From the NCBI GenBank assembly GCA_016188575.1, contig JACPHN010000096.1, positions 1 to 64,000 on the forward strand: a stretch of 64,000 bases of DNA. The letters are read 5' to 3'. A program made the translations under genes and the position numbers. The DNA comes from Candidatus Schekmanbacteria bacterium. GTDB taxonomy: Bacteria; CSSED10-310; JACPHN01. A model generated the notes under the pieces. The model ran no database searches. It was not told the DNA's origin and was given only the letters and a program-made list of their open reading frames with translations. Position 1 is the first letter of the stretch. Each line of letters starts with the position of its first letter. Of this stretch, positions 16,009-25,071 are shown in pieces.

Positions 16009-18834
16009 GTGTTTGGAAGCGCTACTGACGAGCTCGAAGACGCCACCAGAGGTGATGGAAACCTGAAATCGGTTTTTTTCCCCACACCCCAACCCTCTCC
16101 CCGCACGCGGGGGGAGGCAAAGTCGGTCGCCGTGCTCGTGCTGCTCGGGGCAATGACAGTGCTGCTGCCCGAGCCGCTGCCGGCCGCGCCGGGCCTGGAG
16201 CGGACCGACTGGGTTGTGGACATGCGAAGCGAAGGCGGTGCGTCGCCCGCAGCAACCGCGACCGACTATGACGGGGCGCTGGTGGACGCGACCGCGGCCG
16301 AGAACGGCGAGACCTGCGGTACAGCCTTGCCGGCGGCGGGTCGGCCTGTCGTCGACATCGCCATTCCCGAGGAAATGATACCGCGCGCGGACTGGACACT
16401 GGCGCAGGTGCACCACCGCAACGACTGGGCAGCGCAGCTCGCGGCGTGCGCGGAGTCACTGCGCGGGCGTCACGCGCGCTACCATCTCCGGCTCGAGCTG
16501 GACGGGACCGCGCTCCCAGGTGGAGCGGACGGCGAGCTGGCGATTCTTCGGCCGGTGGCCGGGATCATCCGTGGCGCCGACGGCGAAGCCGAGGTCGGAG
16601 CCCATCTGGTCGCTGCCACGCCGCTCACAGTCGTCCCGGGCGCGGCGGACAGATATCTCGTAGACGCCATCTGCCGGCGCTCCGCGGGCCAGGCGGTGGA
16701 CGACGGGGCGGCCGGAGCCGATTCCTGGCGCCACGTCGGTGACGGCGCCGCTCTGCTGGACAGCGGCGCGCTCATTCGCGAGGTGGCGAGGAGTCTGAGC
16801 AGCGGGGTCCGACTGCTCATCATCGATTCTCGGGTCGCGGCGGAGGCGGCGTCGCTGCGGCAGCGACTCCGCCGCGTCCGCCTCGACGACTGGATCCCGC
16901 CCTCAGCCGCTTCATCCGACCAGAAGGCGCAGAGTGACACGTTCGAGCTCATCTCCGCCGACGGCCGGCACGCCTTTGGCTTCTACTTGCCCGGCGCCGC
17001 CTCCGGCTTCTCGGAGCGCTCGCTCAACGAGGCCGCCGGAGCCGCTCGACCGGCGGGCCCAGGCAAGCCCGAGCGCACCTTCGCCGCGGGGCTGCTCGAC
17101 CTGCTGACAGGAGAGTCCGCCTCACTCACACGGGAGGAGCTGCTTGCCGCATTCCCGAACGCGCCGCGCGATCACCCCCTGGTCGTCTGGTTTGGCGACG
17201 GACCTCTCGACGCGCTCGGGGACGGCCAGGTGCTTACGGTTCAGGCCGCGCCCGTGCTCTCGGCGGAGGAAATCGCGATCCGCGCCTGGACCGGATTCTC
17301 CCACGACTGGTCACAGGTGCGCACGTTGCGCGCGCGCTACGACGCCGAGCTGCGCGGCGGGGGCCAGCGCGCCTCCCTGCGCGGCCGCATGGTCTGGGAC
17401 GCAGACAACCGGCAGTCGGCCTACGAGCTCGAAGAGATCGTCGTCAATGGCCTGGCCTTCGACCCCGCCTACATGAAGCTCACCTATGAGCCGCGAGCGG
17501 ACGCCTCGCTTCTCGATGCGCTGCACTACGGCCTCCCCGAGGACACGCTCTGGAGCCTCGACGGTGAGGAAGACCTGCCCGCCGGGACTTGCTACCGGCT
17601 GCGCTACCTGCCCAAGCCGACCAAGAAGGACCGCAAACGGGGCCGGATCTGGGTCAGAAAGAGCGACTATCGCATCATCCGGGTGCGGGAGTTGGAGCCC
17701 GATCCGCAGCCGCCGCGCATCGCCGTCGAGACTCAGCTCGATTGGGAGCCAGTGGCCGGCGCTCCGGGTGGCAGCGAAGTCTGGTTGCCGGCTCTCTTCT
17801 CCGAGGTCTCTAACCAGCACGATCACGGCCGTTATGCGCAGGGCACCGCCCGGTTCCGGTTCTCGGCCTGGCAAATCAACGAAAAGTCGTTCACCGAGCA
17901 GGTCAAGGAGCTGGAGGCGTCGCCGCACGTCGTGGTCGTGGAGCGGGATCTCGAAAAGACCCAGGACGTCATCGACAAGGTCGAGGTCAGGGCCGGCGCC
18001 ACCGGCGCGGAACCGCAGACCGGTGACGCGGCGCCGAAAGGTCGATTTCGACCGTCGCCCAGACCGCCCGAAACCTCGTGGTGGACGATGACCATGGTTG
18101 CCGGGGTGTACGGCGATGCCGATGGCGGCTTTCCGGATCTGCTCGTCGAGCTGGATACGCCCCGGCTCGCGCAGAAGCGGCAGTCCCTGACGGTGGCGAT
18201 GTCGCCCCTGTACGGGACGCTCAATTGGGAGGCGCAAACCCGCTGGGGCGGTGCGGTCGGAGCGCGGGGGCTGAGCACGGTGGTGGCGAGCCCGGTGGAC
18301 CTGTCGACCTACCTGCGCCTGCCGCTGTGGCGCGGTAGCTCGGTCGAGCTCTCGCTCAACGGCGGCACCGTGCGGGAGAGCAGGGGCGACACGGACAAGG
18401 ATCGCCCATTCTTGGATGACGCCCCGGCGCGCACATACGCCGGCGGCGACGCGGCAGCGTTTCGCTGGAAAGCGGCAAACGTTCCCGGGGTGTTTTCGGT
18501 GGCGGAAGCGGTTCCAGCGTCCAAAACCTATCAGCAGGCCCCTACGGACGCGTTTCACGCGGGGCTCGAGTGGAAAATCCCCGTAACCCGAAAAGCGACG
18601 TTGTCACTCGGCATTCTCGCGGGGGAGGCCCGATGGCCGCTAGTCTCGTCCACGTATCGCGAGCGGTTCGGCACGGCGGCGCTGTCGGTGTACCTGTCTT
18701 TGCCCCGCGGCTGTGTGGGGCTCGCCACGGTCGCTCCAACCTGGTGGCGCGCCATGGCGGCCGACGGGAGCTGGACGGCGACCGGCGCATCGCCGAGCCT
18801 CGGCTGGTACCTGGCGGTTGCGAAGTGGTGGTAG
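16009..18834 (+). CDS. Large secreted protein of unknown function with LolA-like segment
   Basis: 941 residues if translation starts at GTG 16009, which has a near-perfect ribosome site (AAGGAGG, 6 bp spacing). A hydrophobic signal-like segment (VLVLLGAMTVLLPEPLPAAPG) is preceded by ~36 residues that include the translated repeat PTPQPSPRTRGEAK. Starts inside the signal region are also possible. Residues ~430-640 recall the outer-membrane lipoprotein-sorting (LolA-like) fold, with GTCYRLRYLPKPTKKDRKRG and WVRKSDYRIIRVRE. The C-terminal third alternates strands and ends in an aromatic residue-rich tail (YLAVAKWW), possibly a membrane beta structure. Probably an envelope protein; no enzyme motif is visible. 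Confidence 0.65.
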   Translation: MFGSATDELEDATRGDGNLKSVFFPTPQPSPRTRGEAKSVAVLVLLGAMTVLLPEPLPAAPGLERTDWVVDMRSEGGASPAATATDYDGALVDATAAENGETCGTALPAAGRPVVDIAIPEEMIPRADWTLAQVHHRNDWAAQLAACAESLRGRHARYHLRLELDGTALPGGADGELAILRPVAGIIRGADGEAEVGAHLVAATPLTVVPGAADRYLVDAICRRSAGQAVDDGAAGADSWRHVGDGAALLDSGALIREVARSLSSGVRLLIIDSRVAAEAASLRQRLRRVRLDDWIPPSAASSDQKAQSDTFELISADGRHAFGFYLPGAASGFSERSLNEAAGAARPAGPGKPERTFAAGLLDLLTGESASLTREELLAAFPNAPRDHPLVVWFGDGPLDALGDGQVLTVQAAPVLSAEEIAIRAWTGFSHDWSQVRTLRARYDAELRGGGQRASLRGRMVWDADNRQSAYELEEIVVNGLAFDPAYMKLTYEPRADASLLDALHYGLPEDTLWSLDGEEDLPAGTCYRLRYLPKPTKKDRKRGRIWVRKSDYRIIRVRELEPDPQPPRIAVETQLDWEPVAGAPGGSEVWLPALFSEVSNQHDHGRYAQGTARFRFSAWQINEKSFTEQVKELEASPHVVVVERDLEKTQDVIDKVEVRAGATGAEPQTGDAAPKGRFRPSPRPPETSWWTMTMVAGVYGDADGGFPDLLVELDTPRLAQKRQSLTVAMSPLYGTLNWEAQTRWGGAVGARGLSTVVASPVDLSTYLRLPLWRGSSVELSLNGGTVRESRGDTDKDRPFLDDAPARTYAGGDAAAFRWKAANVPGVFSVAEAVPASKTYQQAPTDAFHAGLEWKIPVTRKATLSLGILAGEARWPLVSSTYRERFGTAALSVYLSLPRGCVGLATVAPTWWRAMAADGSWTATGASPSLGWYLAVAKWW
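16078..16122 (+). repeat. CCCTCTCCCC-type interspersed repeat inside an N-terminal coding region
   Basis: CCCAACCCTCTCCCCGCACG followed by CGGGGGGAGGC. It is read in frame as PTPQPSPRTRGEAK between the GTG 16009 start and the signal-like segment of the large secreted protein. Related to the copy at 15616-15682. Confidence 0.65.
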
Positions 18835-19753
18835 ACGACGCAGGCGGCGTGTCTTTGTACGATGGCGCGGCCTGGCGCACCGCGATCGAAGCCCCGCATG
18901 CGTCGCTTTGGTCCGTCTGGGCAGGATCGTGGGATCGCATCATCGCGGTCGGCGAGCGAAAGCACGGTGGAGATGCCCTGACGGCCGCGTCTTTGGCGCC
19001 GTCGACGTGTACGATGTCACGACAGGCGGGGCGACCGAGGTGGGAGAGTGGGACGGGGCGCAGTGGACGGCCAGAGCTACGCTTCCAGCGCGCTACCCGC
19101 GCACCGGCGCCTGTGCCGGCCCGGGCGAAAGCTACGTGGCGGGCGACAATGGGTTTGTTTTCGCCGAGGAGCCCGGCAGATGGTGGCCAGCAAGCGTCAA
19201 CGCGTTCGGTTACGAGGAAGCGCTTCCCGCCCTGGTCGGCGCCTGGGTTGACGCTGACGCAAGCATCTATGCCATGGCCGACGATGGCCTAGCTCTCGTC
19301 TACGACGGTGCGGAGTGGGCCGCTGATCCGGGCATAACTGGGACGTTCCGGCCGGAAACGAGCATCAGGGTCGGTGGTTTTTGGGCGGGCGGAGCGCGCG
19401 ACATGTACGCAACGGCGGTCGCCTATTCCGGCCAACACCGCATGTGCGAGGTTCTTCACTTCTCCGGGCAGTGGGAGACGGCCTACGCGCACGCCGATGA
19501 ATCCACTTGCGAGCTGGGCGGGGTGTGGAACGACGGTCGGGGCTTCGTCGCGGCCGTGGGGAGCAGAGCCGTCACCGGTGCTTCGGGAAGCTGGAGTGTA
19601 GATGATCCTGCGGCCGTGTCGCTCGTGGCGGTCTGGGGCTCCAGCCGATCGAATGTCTTCGCTGTTGGAGACGGCGGCGCGATCTTCTACTTCGACGGCA
19701 GGAAATGGTCGGCCATGGCGAGCCCGGTGCAGGTCGATCTGAAGGCGGTGTAG
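18822..19753 (+). pseudogene. Truncated, frameshifted propeller (Kelch-like) protein gene
   Basis: Repeats of the form SLYDGAAWRTAIEAPHASLW, GEWDGAQWTARATLP, ALVYDGAEWAA and FYFDGRKWSAMASP mark a beta-propeller often found in secreted Deltaproteobacterial proteins. The first repeat (from ~18822 to ~18970) is in one frame and the rest (from ~18980 on) in another, so a single frameshift lies near 18970-18985. There is also no room for a start or signal peptide: recognisable sequence begins at the stop of the upstream gene. The gene is probably a remnant whose 5' end was lost. An assembly error could explain the frameshift but not the missing start. Confidence 0.65.
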
Positions 19754-19805
19754 GGCGGCGGTGCTATCGATAGGAACCACGGCGGGAATTTTCGGGAGCT
19801 CTCGC

Positions 19806-20432
19806 TCAGCTCCCCACGTCGCCGGAGCCGGGCTGCTCTCCCTGCCCGTCCTGGATGACGGGTCCGCGGTGTGCTCGTCTTTCGGTTCTCCGCAATAGCC
19901 ACCAGGCGTCGAGGCTGGAGCCCATGGTGGCAACGACGACCAGGAACCCGACTGTCTGCCCGACCAACGGAACCAGAGAGGCCGCACCGAAGACTGCACC
20001 GCCGAGCAGGGCGCGGCGCGCCACGGTCGCTGCGCCCCCAAATTCGGCGCTTTCGAGCAGGGAATCGCCGACGAGCAGGGCCGCGGCGCCGACGGCCACA
20101 GCGCTGAGCGCCAGAAGGTAAAGCAGCGCGGCCAATGCCACCAGCTTCCCGAGGGGGACGCCGGCGTCACCGAGCGACATCAGGACCAATCCCGCCACCA
20201 GATTGACGACTCCGAGAATCAGGCTTCTGAGCGGTTGAGATCGGGCACCTGAAGAGGCCTGCGCCACCAGTCTTGGGAAGAGGACCGACAGCGTCGAGCC
20301 GAGGCCGCCGATCCCGAGGACGGCGACGACCACAACCGCAAGGATCGCCAACCCGGCGGCTCCGAGACCCGCAGCGTCGACCAACGCTTTCGTTAGTTCC
20401 GCCGTGCTCTGCACACCAATCGTGCTGCTCAT
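19806..20432 (-). CDS. Membrane protein of the sigma/anti-sigma operon
   Basis: 208 residues from ATG 20432, which overlaps the stop of the anti-sigma gene (ATGA) and has AGAGG 9 bp upstream. The protein has about five hydrophobic segments, including LAILAVVVVAVLGIGGL, LILGVVNLVAGLVLM, LAALLYLLALSAVAVGAAAL and FGAASLVPLVGQTVGFLVVV, and a hydrophilic C-terminus. It resembles no transporter I recognise. As last gene of the ECF sigma operon it is probably a regulated or sensing partner in the membrane. Function unknown. Confidence 0.75.
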   Translation of the reverse strand: MSSTIGVQSTAELTKALVDAAGLGAAGLAILAVVVVAVLGIGGLGSTLSVLFPRLVAQASSGARSQPLRSLILGVVNLVAGLVLMSLGDAGVPLGKLVALAALLYLLALSAVAVGAAALLVGDSLLESAEFGGAATVARRALLGGAVFGAASLVPLVGQTVGFLVVVATMGSSLDAWWLLRRTERRAHRGPVIQDGQGEQPGSGDVGS

Positions 20433-21244
20433 GAACGACATCCTCTCGTAGAAGAACCCCAAGGGATCCGCGCGTCCCAAAATGGCGGCACCCCGACGCG
20501 CGCTGCCAGGTTGACCAGGCCGACGACGGCGAGAGCGGCGAGCATGGCCGCCACGGACCGCGGTGTGTGACCCGCAGCCCGCCGCGCCACTGCTCCGGCG
20601 CTCGCAGCCACATTCTCAGCCGCTGCCACGATCGGCGCTGTCAGGTCCGCCAACCCGAGCCGTTCCCAGCCGGCCGCTCCGGCGAGGGACAGGCGAAGCA
20701 CCGTCTGCCCGGCGTCGCAGACGCCGTCGATCGCAAACTGCATCCCGAATCCGGGAGCCGCCCAGGGGGACGTCCACGCGGCGACGGTTCCCAGCGCGAG
20801 CGTCACCAGCAGCGCGGCTGAGGCGAACCATGCGGTGATACCCGTGGGCGCGGTAGCTCGGCGCTGCCCGGCAACTCGCTCATCCTTTTCCAGGCAGGCG
20901 CGGACGCTCAACGTGACATCCACAGGTATCAACTCCGGCACAGACAGCCGGGCGAGCTGGATGATCCGGCGGTGGCCGCGAATGACCTCGCGACACCACG
21001 GGCAGCCGCCAAGGTGGCGCTCGAATGCGGCCAGCGCATCCGCCTGCAGGCCGCCATCGAGGTATGCCGCCCAAGTCGCGGGCGGCACTCCACAGTGACG
21101 TGATCTGGAGACGCCCTGTTCTGTCCGTGTGCTCTGCATACCGGGATCTCCCATTATTCGTGACTGTATGTCCATATAACGAGGGTGCAACATGTTCCGG
21201 TTCTGGAACAATGATTTTTTGGCAACGAGGTGATTAATTTTCAT
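20429..21244 (-). CDS. Anti-sigma factor with zinc-binding ZAS motif
   Basis: 271 residues. The segment FERHLGGCPWCREV contains the HxxxCxxC motif of zinc anti-sigma domains, which hold an ECF sigma factor inactive at the inner membrane. One membrane helix follows (WFASAALLVTLALGTVAAW), then a periplasmic part, with a second hydrophobic stretch near 233-250. The start ATG 21244 overlaps the sigma-factor stop (TAATG), so the two are translationally coupled. The first ~35 residues are encoded by unusually AT-rich DNA and are atypical. An internal start near MQSTRTEQG would remove them. Confidence 0.85.
   Translation of the reverse strand: MKINHLVAKKSLFQNRNMLHPRYMDIQSRIMGDPGMQSTRTEQGVSRSRHCGVPPATWAAYLDGGLQADALAAFERHLGGCPWCREVIRGHRRIIQLARLSVPELIPVDVTLSVRACLEKDERVAGQRRATAPTGITAWFASAALLVTLALGTVAAWTSPWAAPGFGMQFAIDGVCDAGQTVLRLSLAGAAGWERLGLADLTAPIVAAAENVAASAGAVARRAAGHTPRSVAAMLAALAVVGLVNLAARVGVPPFWDARIPWGSSTRGCRS
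21193..21210. repeat. 18-bp inverted repeat in AT-rich start of the anti-sigma gene
   Basis: TGTTCC, six bases, GGAACA: perfect 6-bp arms in a locally AT-rich stretch. It could be a regulator site or a translation-modulating hairpin just inside the anti-sigma gene. There is no T-run, so it is not a terminator. Confidence 0.4.
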
Positions 21245-21996
21245 TATTCCGTCTCCAGCGAGCTTCCGAGCAGCTCGCGAAGGCGCTCTCTGGCGCGGTG
21301 CAAGCGCACCTTGGCGGCGCCGACCGAAATACCGAGGATGTCCGCAATTTCCTGCAGCTCCAGATCTTCCTCGTAGCGCAGCAGGAAAATTTCACGGTAT
21401 TCGCCAGGCAGCGCCGACACGCCCTCCGCAAGCCGGTCGACGGCTTCGCGGGCCGCCACGGCTCTCGCCACGTTAACGCCGCTGTCGAGATCGGCGAAAG
21501 GATCGGGCAGCGCGCCCTCGGGATCCTCCCCTTCGCCGCGGCGGGTCGGGCGCCCATGCGCGGGCCGATGCAGCTCGCCACGCTGGCGCTGCGCGCAGGA
21601 TTCCGCGTGGTCCAGCGCCAGGCGACGGGCGATCGTGAAAATCCACGTGCGAAAGCTGCGCTCTGGATCGTAGCGGCATGCCGCTCGAAACACGTGCACG
21701 AAGGTCTCCTGCACGAGATCGACGGCGTCTTCGGAAGAACCGCAGCAGCGCTTGAGAAAGCGGAACAGTGGACTCTGGTATCGCCGCACGATCTCATCGA
21801 ATGCGGCCGCCTCGCCCGCGCTATAGCGGCGCATCAGCTCGGCGTCGCTCACCTCGTTCGCCAAGGTCGATCTTCGCGCTCGATGGCCTTGCTCCTGACC
21901 TGGGCAGCGCTGCGCTGCCAGTGTCGCTCCGGCTATCATGACACGTCTGCCCATGCTCCGAAATCGCACCGGGACTTCCGGTGCCGTGCTCTTCAC
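21244..21996 (-). CDS. ECF-type RNA polymerase sigma factor
   Basis: Sigma-70 family, group 4. Region 2 is clear (AAFDEIVRRYQSPLFRFLKR, AVDLVQETFVHVFRA, RSFRTWIFTIARRLALDH), as is region 4 (LPGEYREIFLLRYEEDLEL, ILGISVGAAKVRLHRARERL). The region 2-4 linker is longer than usual. The listed start is a GTG; ATG 21939 or a codon nearer region 2 may be the true start, and no convincing ribosome site decides it. It is the first gene of a three-gene operon with the zinc anti-sigma factor and a membrane protein, so it probably responds to an envelope signal. Confidence 0.92.
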   Translation of the reverse strand: MKSTAPEVPVRFRSMGRRVMIAGATLAAQRCPGQEQGHRARRSTLANEVSDAELMRRYSAGEAAAFDEIVRRYQSPLFRFLKRCCGSSEDAVDLVQETFVHVFRAACRYDPERSFRTWIFTIARRLALDHAESCAQRQRGELHRPAHGRPTRRGEGEDPEGALPDPFADLDSGVNVARAVAAREAVDRLAEGVSALPGEYREIFLLRYEEDLELQEIADILGISVGAAKVRLHRARERLRELLGSSLETE

Positions 21997-22109
21997 ACAG
22001 GGAATACGGAGGCAGGTGCGACTGGTTACGGGGCTGGGTGGGCGGCGTGCCCATGCCTGAATTCACGCCTTTGAGCCGCGGGCGAATAGGCGTCCAAAAG
22101 GGTGCCCCG

Positions 22110-22240
22110 TCAACCGAAAAAAAACGCCGCAACCAGCACGGCTGCCATCTTCGACCACGCGATGCGTTCCTGGCCCGCCGGCAGCAGTTGCTGACACAGC
22201 TCCTCAAGCCCGACAACGCCCCCTCCGCCCTCCCCACACG
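22110..22240 (-). pseudogene. Transposase fragment, IS1634/IS4-like
   Basis: One minus-strand frame reads GLEELCQQLLPAGQERIAWS and then KMAAVLVAAFFFG before a stop at 22110. This matches the N-terminal region of IS1634-type transposases, which is followed in intact proteins by CEPSSELHIAE. Only about 40 residues remain. Assignment is by recognition of that phrase. No start or catalytic region is present. Confidence 0.55.
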
Positions 22241-22251
22241 CGCTCGGATAA

Positions 22252-22531
22252 GAGCCTATCCCAGTAGGCGTTGAGCGATGTTCCCGGGCGCCCCGGAGCT
22301 CCCCCCCCGTAGCCCTGGCCGTCGCCCTCGCCCTCGGCGTGGCCGTGTGGGTGCCCGCTGGCTCGACCTCATGGTGCGCTCATCTTCACCAGCGCGGTTG
22401 CACAGTTGGATGAACCGCTTCTCGGCGAACTTGGGGTTTTGGGCCAAAAAAACCCCGGAACTATCTAGCCCAACTGCATTTCGCGCTGGCGTTGATTACC
22501 TGGCGAGCCACGGGCCTACTGGGAGAGGCTC
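22252..22531. mobile_element. MITE-like element, 280 bp with 18-bp terminal inverted repeats
   Basis: The left end (22252-22269) is GAGCCTATCCCAGTAGGC and the right end (22514-22531), read on the other strand, is GAGCCTCTCCCAGTAGGC: 17 of 18 bases match. Flanking trinucleotides are TAA and TCA, a TNA pattern as in some IS5-family insertions, though not an identical duplication. The interior has no transposase, only a 63-codon frame and a hairpin at 22433-22456 (GGGGTTTT ... AAAACCCC). The right end abuts the stop codon of the arsC fusion gene. Confidence 0.7.
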
Positions 22532-23263
22532 TCAGCCGGGCGGACGCGGCTTGCCGACCAGAAGCGCGGCGATGCGGCCGTAGAGCTCGTCACGCGTCGC
22601 GCGAAACGCAGTGAGCCGGTCTACAGCGCTGCCGGTCGCCGCCGCGGGGTCGGGCAGGCCCCAGTGGACGCGCCTGGCATTGCCGAGGAACAGCGGGCAC
22701 TCCTCCTCGGCGCACAGTGTGACGACAACATCGACCGCCGCCGCGGGGACCTCCGCAACCGCCTTCGCACGGTAGCCCGAAATGTCGATCCCGACCTCCG
22801 CGAGCACCGCGATCGCCTCGGGCCGCACCTGCGTCGGGTGCGAACCTGCCGACCACACAGCAGTCCCGGACGGCGCCAAAGCTCGCGCGATGCCCTCGGC
22901 CATCTGGCTTCGCGCCGAGTTGGCGACACACAGGAAAAGCAGGCCGCGCGGTTTCAGCGCGCGCAGCACCGAGGCCTCCACCATCCACTCCGGCGGGACC
23001 CCGCCGCCCCCGGCGTAAATTCTGCAGCTCAGCGCACCGCGCGAGGCGCGCCTGCCCTCCACGTCCACGCCGTCGACCCTTACGGAGGGCGAGCCGAGAA
23101 ATCCCACTTCGGCCGCCTCTTCGGTCGTTGCCACCTCGCGGCGCGCGACGGTGGTGCCCGGTGCCAGGCGCTGTGCGACTCCGCGCACAAGATCAAGCGT
23201 CGCCTCCACGTGCGGACATCCCGTGAAGACCAACACCTCGATTCGGGGAGCGGCCGCCGTCAC
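22532..23263 (-). CDS. arsC: Thioredoxin-like domain fused to arsenate reductase ArsC (LMW-PTP type)
   Basis: 243 residues from GTG 23263, which overlaps the acr3 stop (GTGA). Residues 1-95 form a thioredoxin-like domain with a single Cys in [23 protein letters not shown] and GALSCRIY, resembling small redox domains found beside mercury and arsenic genes. Residues ~105-243 are ArsC of the low-molecular-weight phosphatase fold: the P-loop CVANSAR has catalytic Cys112 and Arg118, and the pair Cys184/Cys189 (TLCAEEECP) replaces the Cys82/Cys89 relay, here with closer spacing. It reduces arsenate to arsenite for export by the adjacent Acr3. The fused domain may recycle the disulfide. The C-terminus directly touches a MITE. 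Confidence 0.87.
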   Translation of the reverse strand: MTAAAPRIEVLVFTGCPHVEATLDLVRGVAQRLAPGTTVARREVATTEEAAEVGFLGSPSVRVDGVDVEGRRASRGALSCRIYAGGGGVPPEWMVEASVLRALKPRGLLFLCVANSARSQMAEGIARALAPSGTAVWSAGSHPTQVRPEAIAVLAEVGIDISGYRAKAVAEVPAAAVDVVVTLCAEEECPLFLGNARRVHWGLPDPAAATGSAVDRLTAFRATRDELYGRIAALLVGKPRPPG

Positions 23264-24387
23264 GCGCCCGCCTCCGGCGCTCCGAAGTAGGTGCGACCAA
23301 GCCACAGCGCGACATTCACCAGTCCGATCAGCACGGGCACCTCGACGAGCGGGCCGATCACCGCCGCAAACGCCGCTCCGTGGCCGATGGTAAAGGTGGC
23401 CACCGCGACGGCGATGGCGAGCTCGAAGTTGTTCGAAGCCGCGGTAAAGGACAGCGTTACCGCCTGGCCGTAGCTCGCCCCAAGCTGTCGCGACATGAAG
23501 AAGGAGAGAAAGAACATCGTCAGGAAGTAGATGAACAGTGGAATCGCGATGCGGATCACGTCCCACGGCAGCGCTACGATGTTCTCGCCCTTGAGTGAGA
23601 ACATCACCACGATGGTAAAAAGCAGGGCGACCAGCGTGAGCGGGCTGATCCGGGGAATAAACTCGCGCTCATACCAGTCCTTGCCCCGGCGCGCGATCAG
23701 TGAAAACCGCGTAACCGCGCCCGCGAGGAAGGGAATGCCGAGGTAGATAAGCACGCTCTTCGCGATTTCGCCGATGGTGATGTCGACGTCCACGCCGGTG
23801 AGGCCGAACCAGGTCGGCAGGACGGTGACGAATACGTACGCATAGACCGAGTACAAGAACACCTGGAAGAGCGAGTTGAGAGCGACCAGGCCCGCGCAGT
23901 ATTCACTGTCGCCCCCCGCCAGGTCGTTCCAGACGATGACCATGGCGATGCAGCGAGCCAGGCCGATCAGGATGAGGCCGACCATGTACTCGGGGCGGTC
24001 GCGCAAGAACAGTACCGCCAGGCCGAACATGAGCAGCGGTCCGATGACCCAGTTCTGCACCAGCGAAAGGCCGAGCACGCGGGTGTTGCGGAAGACGGGG
24101 CGCATCTCCTCGTAGCGCACCTTGGCCAGCGGGGGGTACATCATGAGAATGAGCCCGATGGCAATCGGCAAGGAGGTCGTACCGACGCTGAGTCGGTTAA
24201 TGAATGGGACGACGCCCGGAAAGAGGTATCCGCTGCTGACGCCGACCGCCATGGCGAGGAAAATCCACAGCGTGAGGTGGCGGTCGAGGAACGACATTCG
24301 GCTGGCGACCCAGCGCCGACCGGCGCGGCCGATGCTGGCGGCGGCGGTTGGAGGTGTGCGCGTGGCGGCGGCTGCGGCAGTGCTCAT
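23260..24387 (-). CDS. acr3: Arsenite efflux permease Acr3
   Basis: Inner-membrane exporter of arsenite driven by the proton gradient. Start ATG 24387 has AGGAG 8 bp upstream and overlaps the arsR stop (ATGA). After a ~30-residue Ala/Thr-rich leader the protein has about ten membrane helices. [20 protein letters not shown] contains the conserved Cys and Trp-Asn-Asp segment of Acr3, and [16 protein letters not shown] is the second signature. The 375-residue length is normal. It is second in the arsR-acr3-arsC operon. Confidence 0.95.
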   Translation of the reverse strand: MSTAAAAATRTPPTAAASIGRAGRRWVASRMSFLDRHLTLWIFLAMAVGVSSGYLFPGVVPFINRLSVGTTSLPIAIGLILMMYPPLAKVRYEEMRPVFRNTRVLGLSLVQNWVIGPLLMFGLAVLFLRDRPEYMVGLILIGLARCIAMVIVWNDLAGGDSEYCAGLVALNSLFQVFLYSVYAYVFVTVLPTWFGLTGVDVDITIGEIAKSVLIYLGIPFLAGAVTRFSLIARRGKDWYEREFIPRISPLTLVALLFTIVVMFSLKGENIVALPWDVIRIAIPLFIYFLTMFFLSFFMSRQLGASYGQAVTLSFTAASNNFELAIAVAVATFTIGHGAAFAAVIGPLVEVPVLIGLVNVALWLGRTYFGAPEAGA

Positions 24388-24815
24388 GAACAGGCTCCTG
24401 CCGGCGGAGCGCCGGCGGCGACGAGATGGGCGCTCGGGAGGGCGGCGCCTCGGCTTTCGTCCGGGGCGCAAGCAGCGGCGTGATCGTGATGTTCCAGCCA
24501 GGAGCCCAGCGCGCGCAGGACACGCGCCGCGCCGGGGTGCCCGCCGAGGCTCACGCGCAGGGCGCCGAGCTGTATCCGTTCGAGCTCGGTCCGCGCCGGG
24601 TGCAGGGAGTAGAAACACCAGGCGCCGTCCCTGCGGTCGGTGACCAGGCCAGCGTGCCGCAACGCCGCGAGGTGGCGCGAGGCTTTGGACTGAGTGATTC
24701 CAAGCGCCTTGGTGAGGTCGCAGACGCACAGCTCGGGGTAATTGAAAAGGAGCCAGAGAATCTGGAGCCGAGCTTCGTCGGCGAGGGCTTTGAAAAAGAG
24801 GGCGACGTCTCTCAT
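24384..24815 (-). CDS. arsR: Arsenic-responsive repressor ArsR
   Basis: 143-residue winged-helix regulator of the ArsR/SmtB family. Start ATG 24815 has GGAGG 5 bp upstream. [17 protein letters not shown] leads into [19 protein letters not shown], with Cys30 and Cys32 in the DNA-recognition region as in classical ArsR, where arsenite binding releases DNA. The wing is [12 protein letters not shown]. The C-terminal ~50 residues with HHDHAAAC could add metal ligands. The gene leads the operon and probably represses it through the palindrome at 24829. Confidence 0.93.
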   Translation of the reverse strand: MRDVALFFKALADEARLQILWLLFNYPELCVCDLTKALGITQSKASRHLAALRHAGLVTDRRDGAWCFYSLHPARTELERIQLGALRVSLGGHPGAARVLRALGSWLEHHDHAAACAPDESRGAALPSAHLVAAGAPPAGACS

Positions 24816-24828
24816 GTTGGCCTCCGTG

Positions 24829-24846
24829 CGGATATTCGTATATCCG
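24829..24846 (-). promoter_or_regulatory. Probable ArsR operator
   Basis: Perfect 7-bp arms CGGATAT and ATATCCG around TCGT, located 14 bp upstream of the arsR start. AT-rich dyads of this kind in front of arsR are the usual repressor site, so the operon is probably autoregulated. Confidence 0.6.
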
Positions 24847-25018
24847 GTTGCCCGCATGATGTCAAGCCGGCACTGGTTCCTTGCACGAAGAACCCCAACT
24901 CGCCTCCCGTGGCCGGCGAGGGGAGGGATCTGAGCGCGGCACGAGCACAGTCGAGGATACCGGCCTCGCCCCGCTAGCGGGAAAAGGGACGAAGGGGGCT
25001 CGCGCCGATATTGGGTCC

Positions 25019-25069
25019 TTGACACAGTGCGGCAAGAGCGCTAATTGGTACGGAACGAACATTCATTCC
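25019..25069 (+). promoter_or_regulatory. tetR promoter with overlapping palindromic operator
   Basis: TTGACA (25019-25024), 17 bp, TAATTG (25042-25047). Immediately downstream, 25052-25069 is an 18-bp dyad of the form GGAAnGAAnnTTCnTTCC with one mismatched pair. The dyad covers the expected transcription start and lies just before the ATG, so the TetR protein probably represses its own operon. The leader would be nearly absent. The rest of the ars-tetR gap (about 24890-25000) holds two short C-rich/G-rich hairpin repeats. Confidence 0.6.
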
Positions 25070-25071
25070 GA

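Noticed and set aside
22433-22456. GGGGTTTT/AAAACCCC hairpin as a terminator of the ars operon
   Set aside because: It lies inside the MITE, has no T-run on the ars-coding strand after the stem, and is ~75 bp beyond the stop; a role is possible but not supported.
25045-25071. TTG start giving a longer TetR protein
   Set aside because: This segment contains the -10 box and the operator; starts at 25072 or 25081 fit better.
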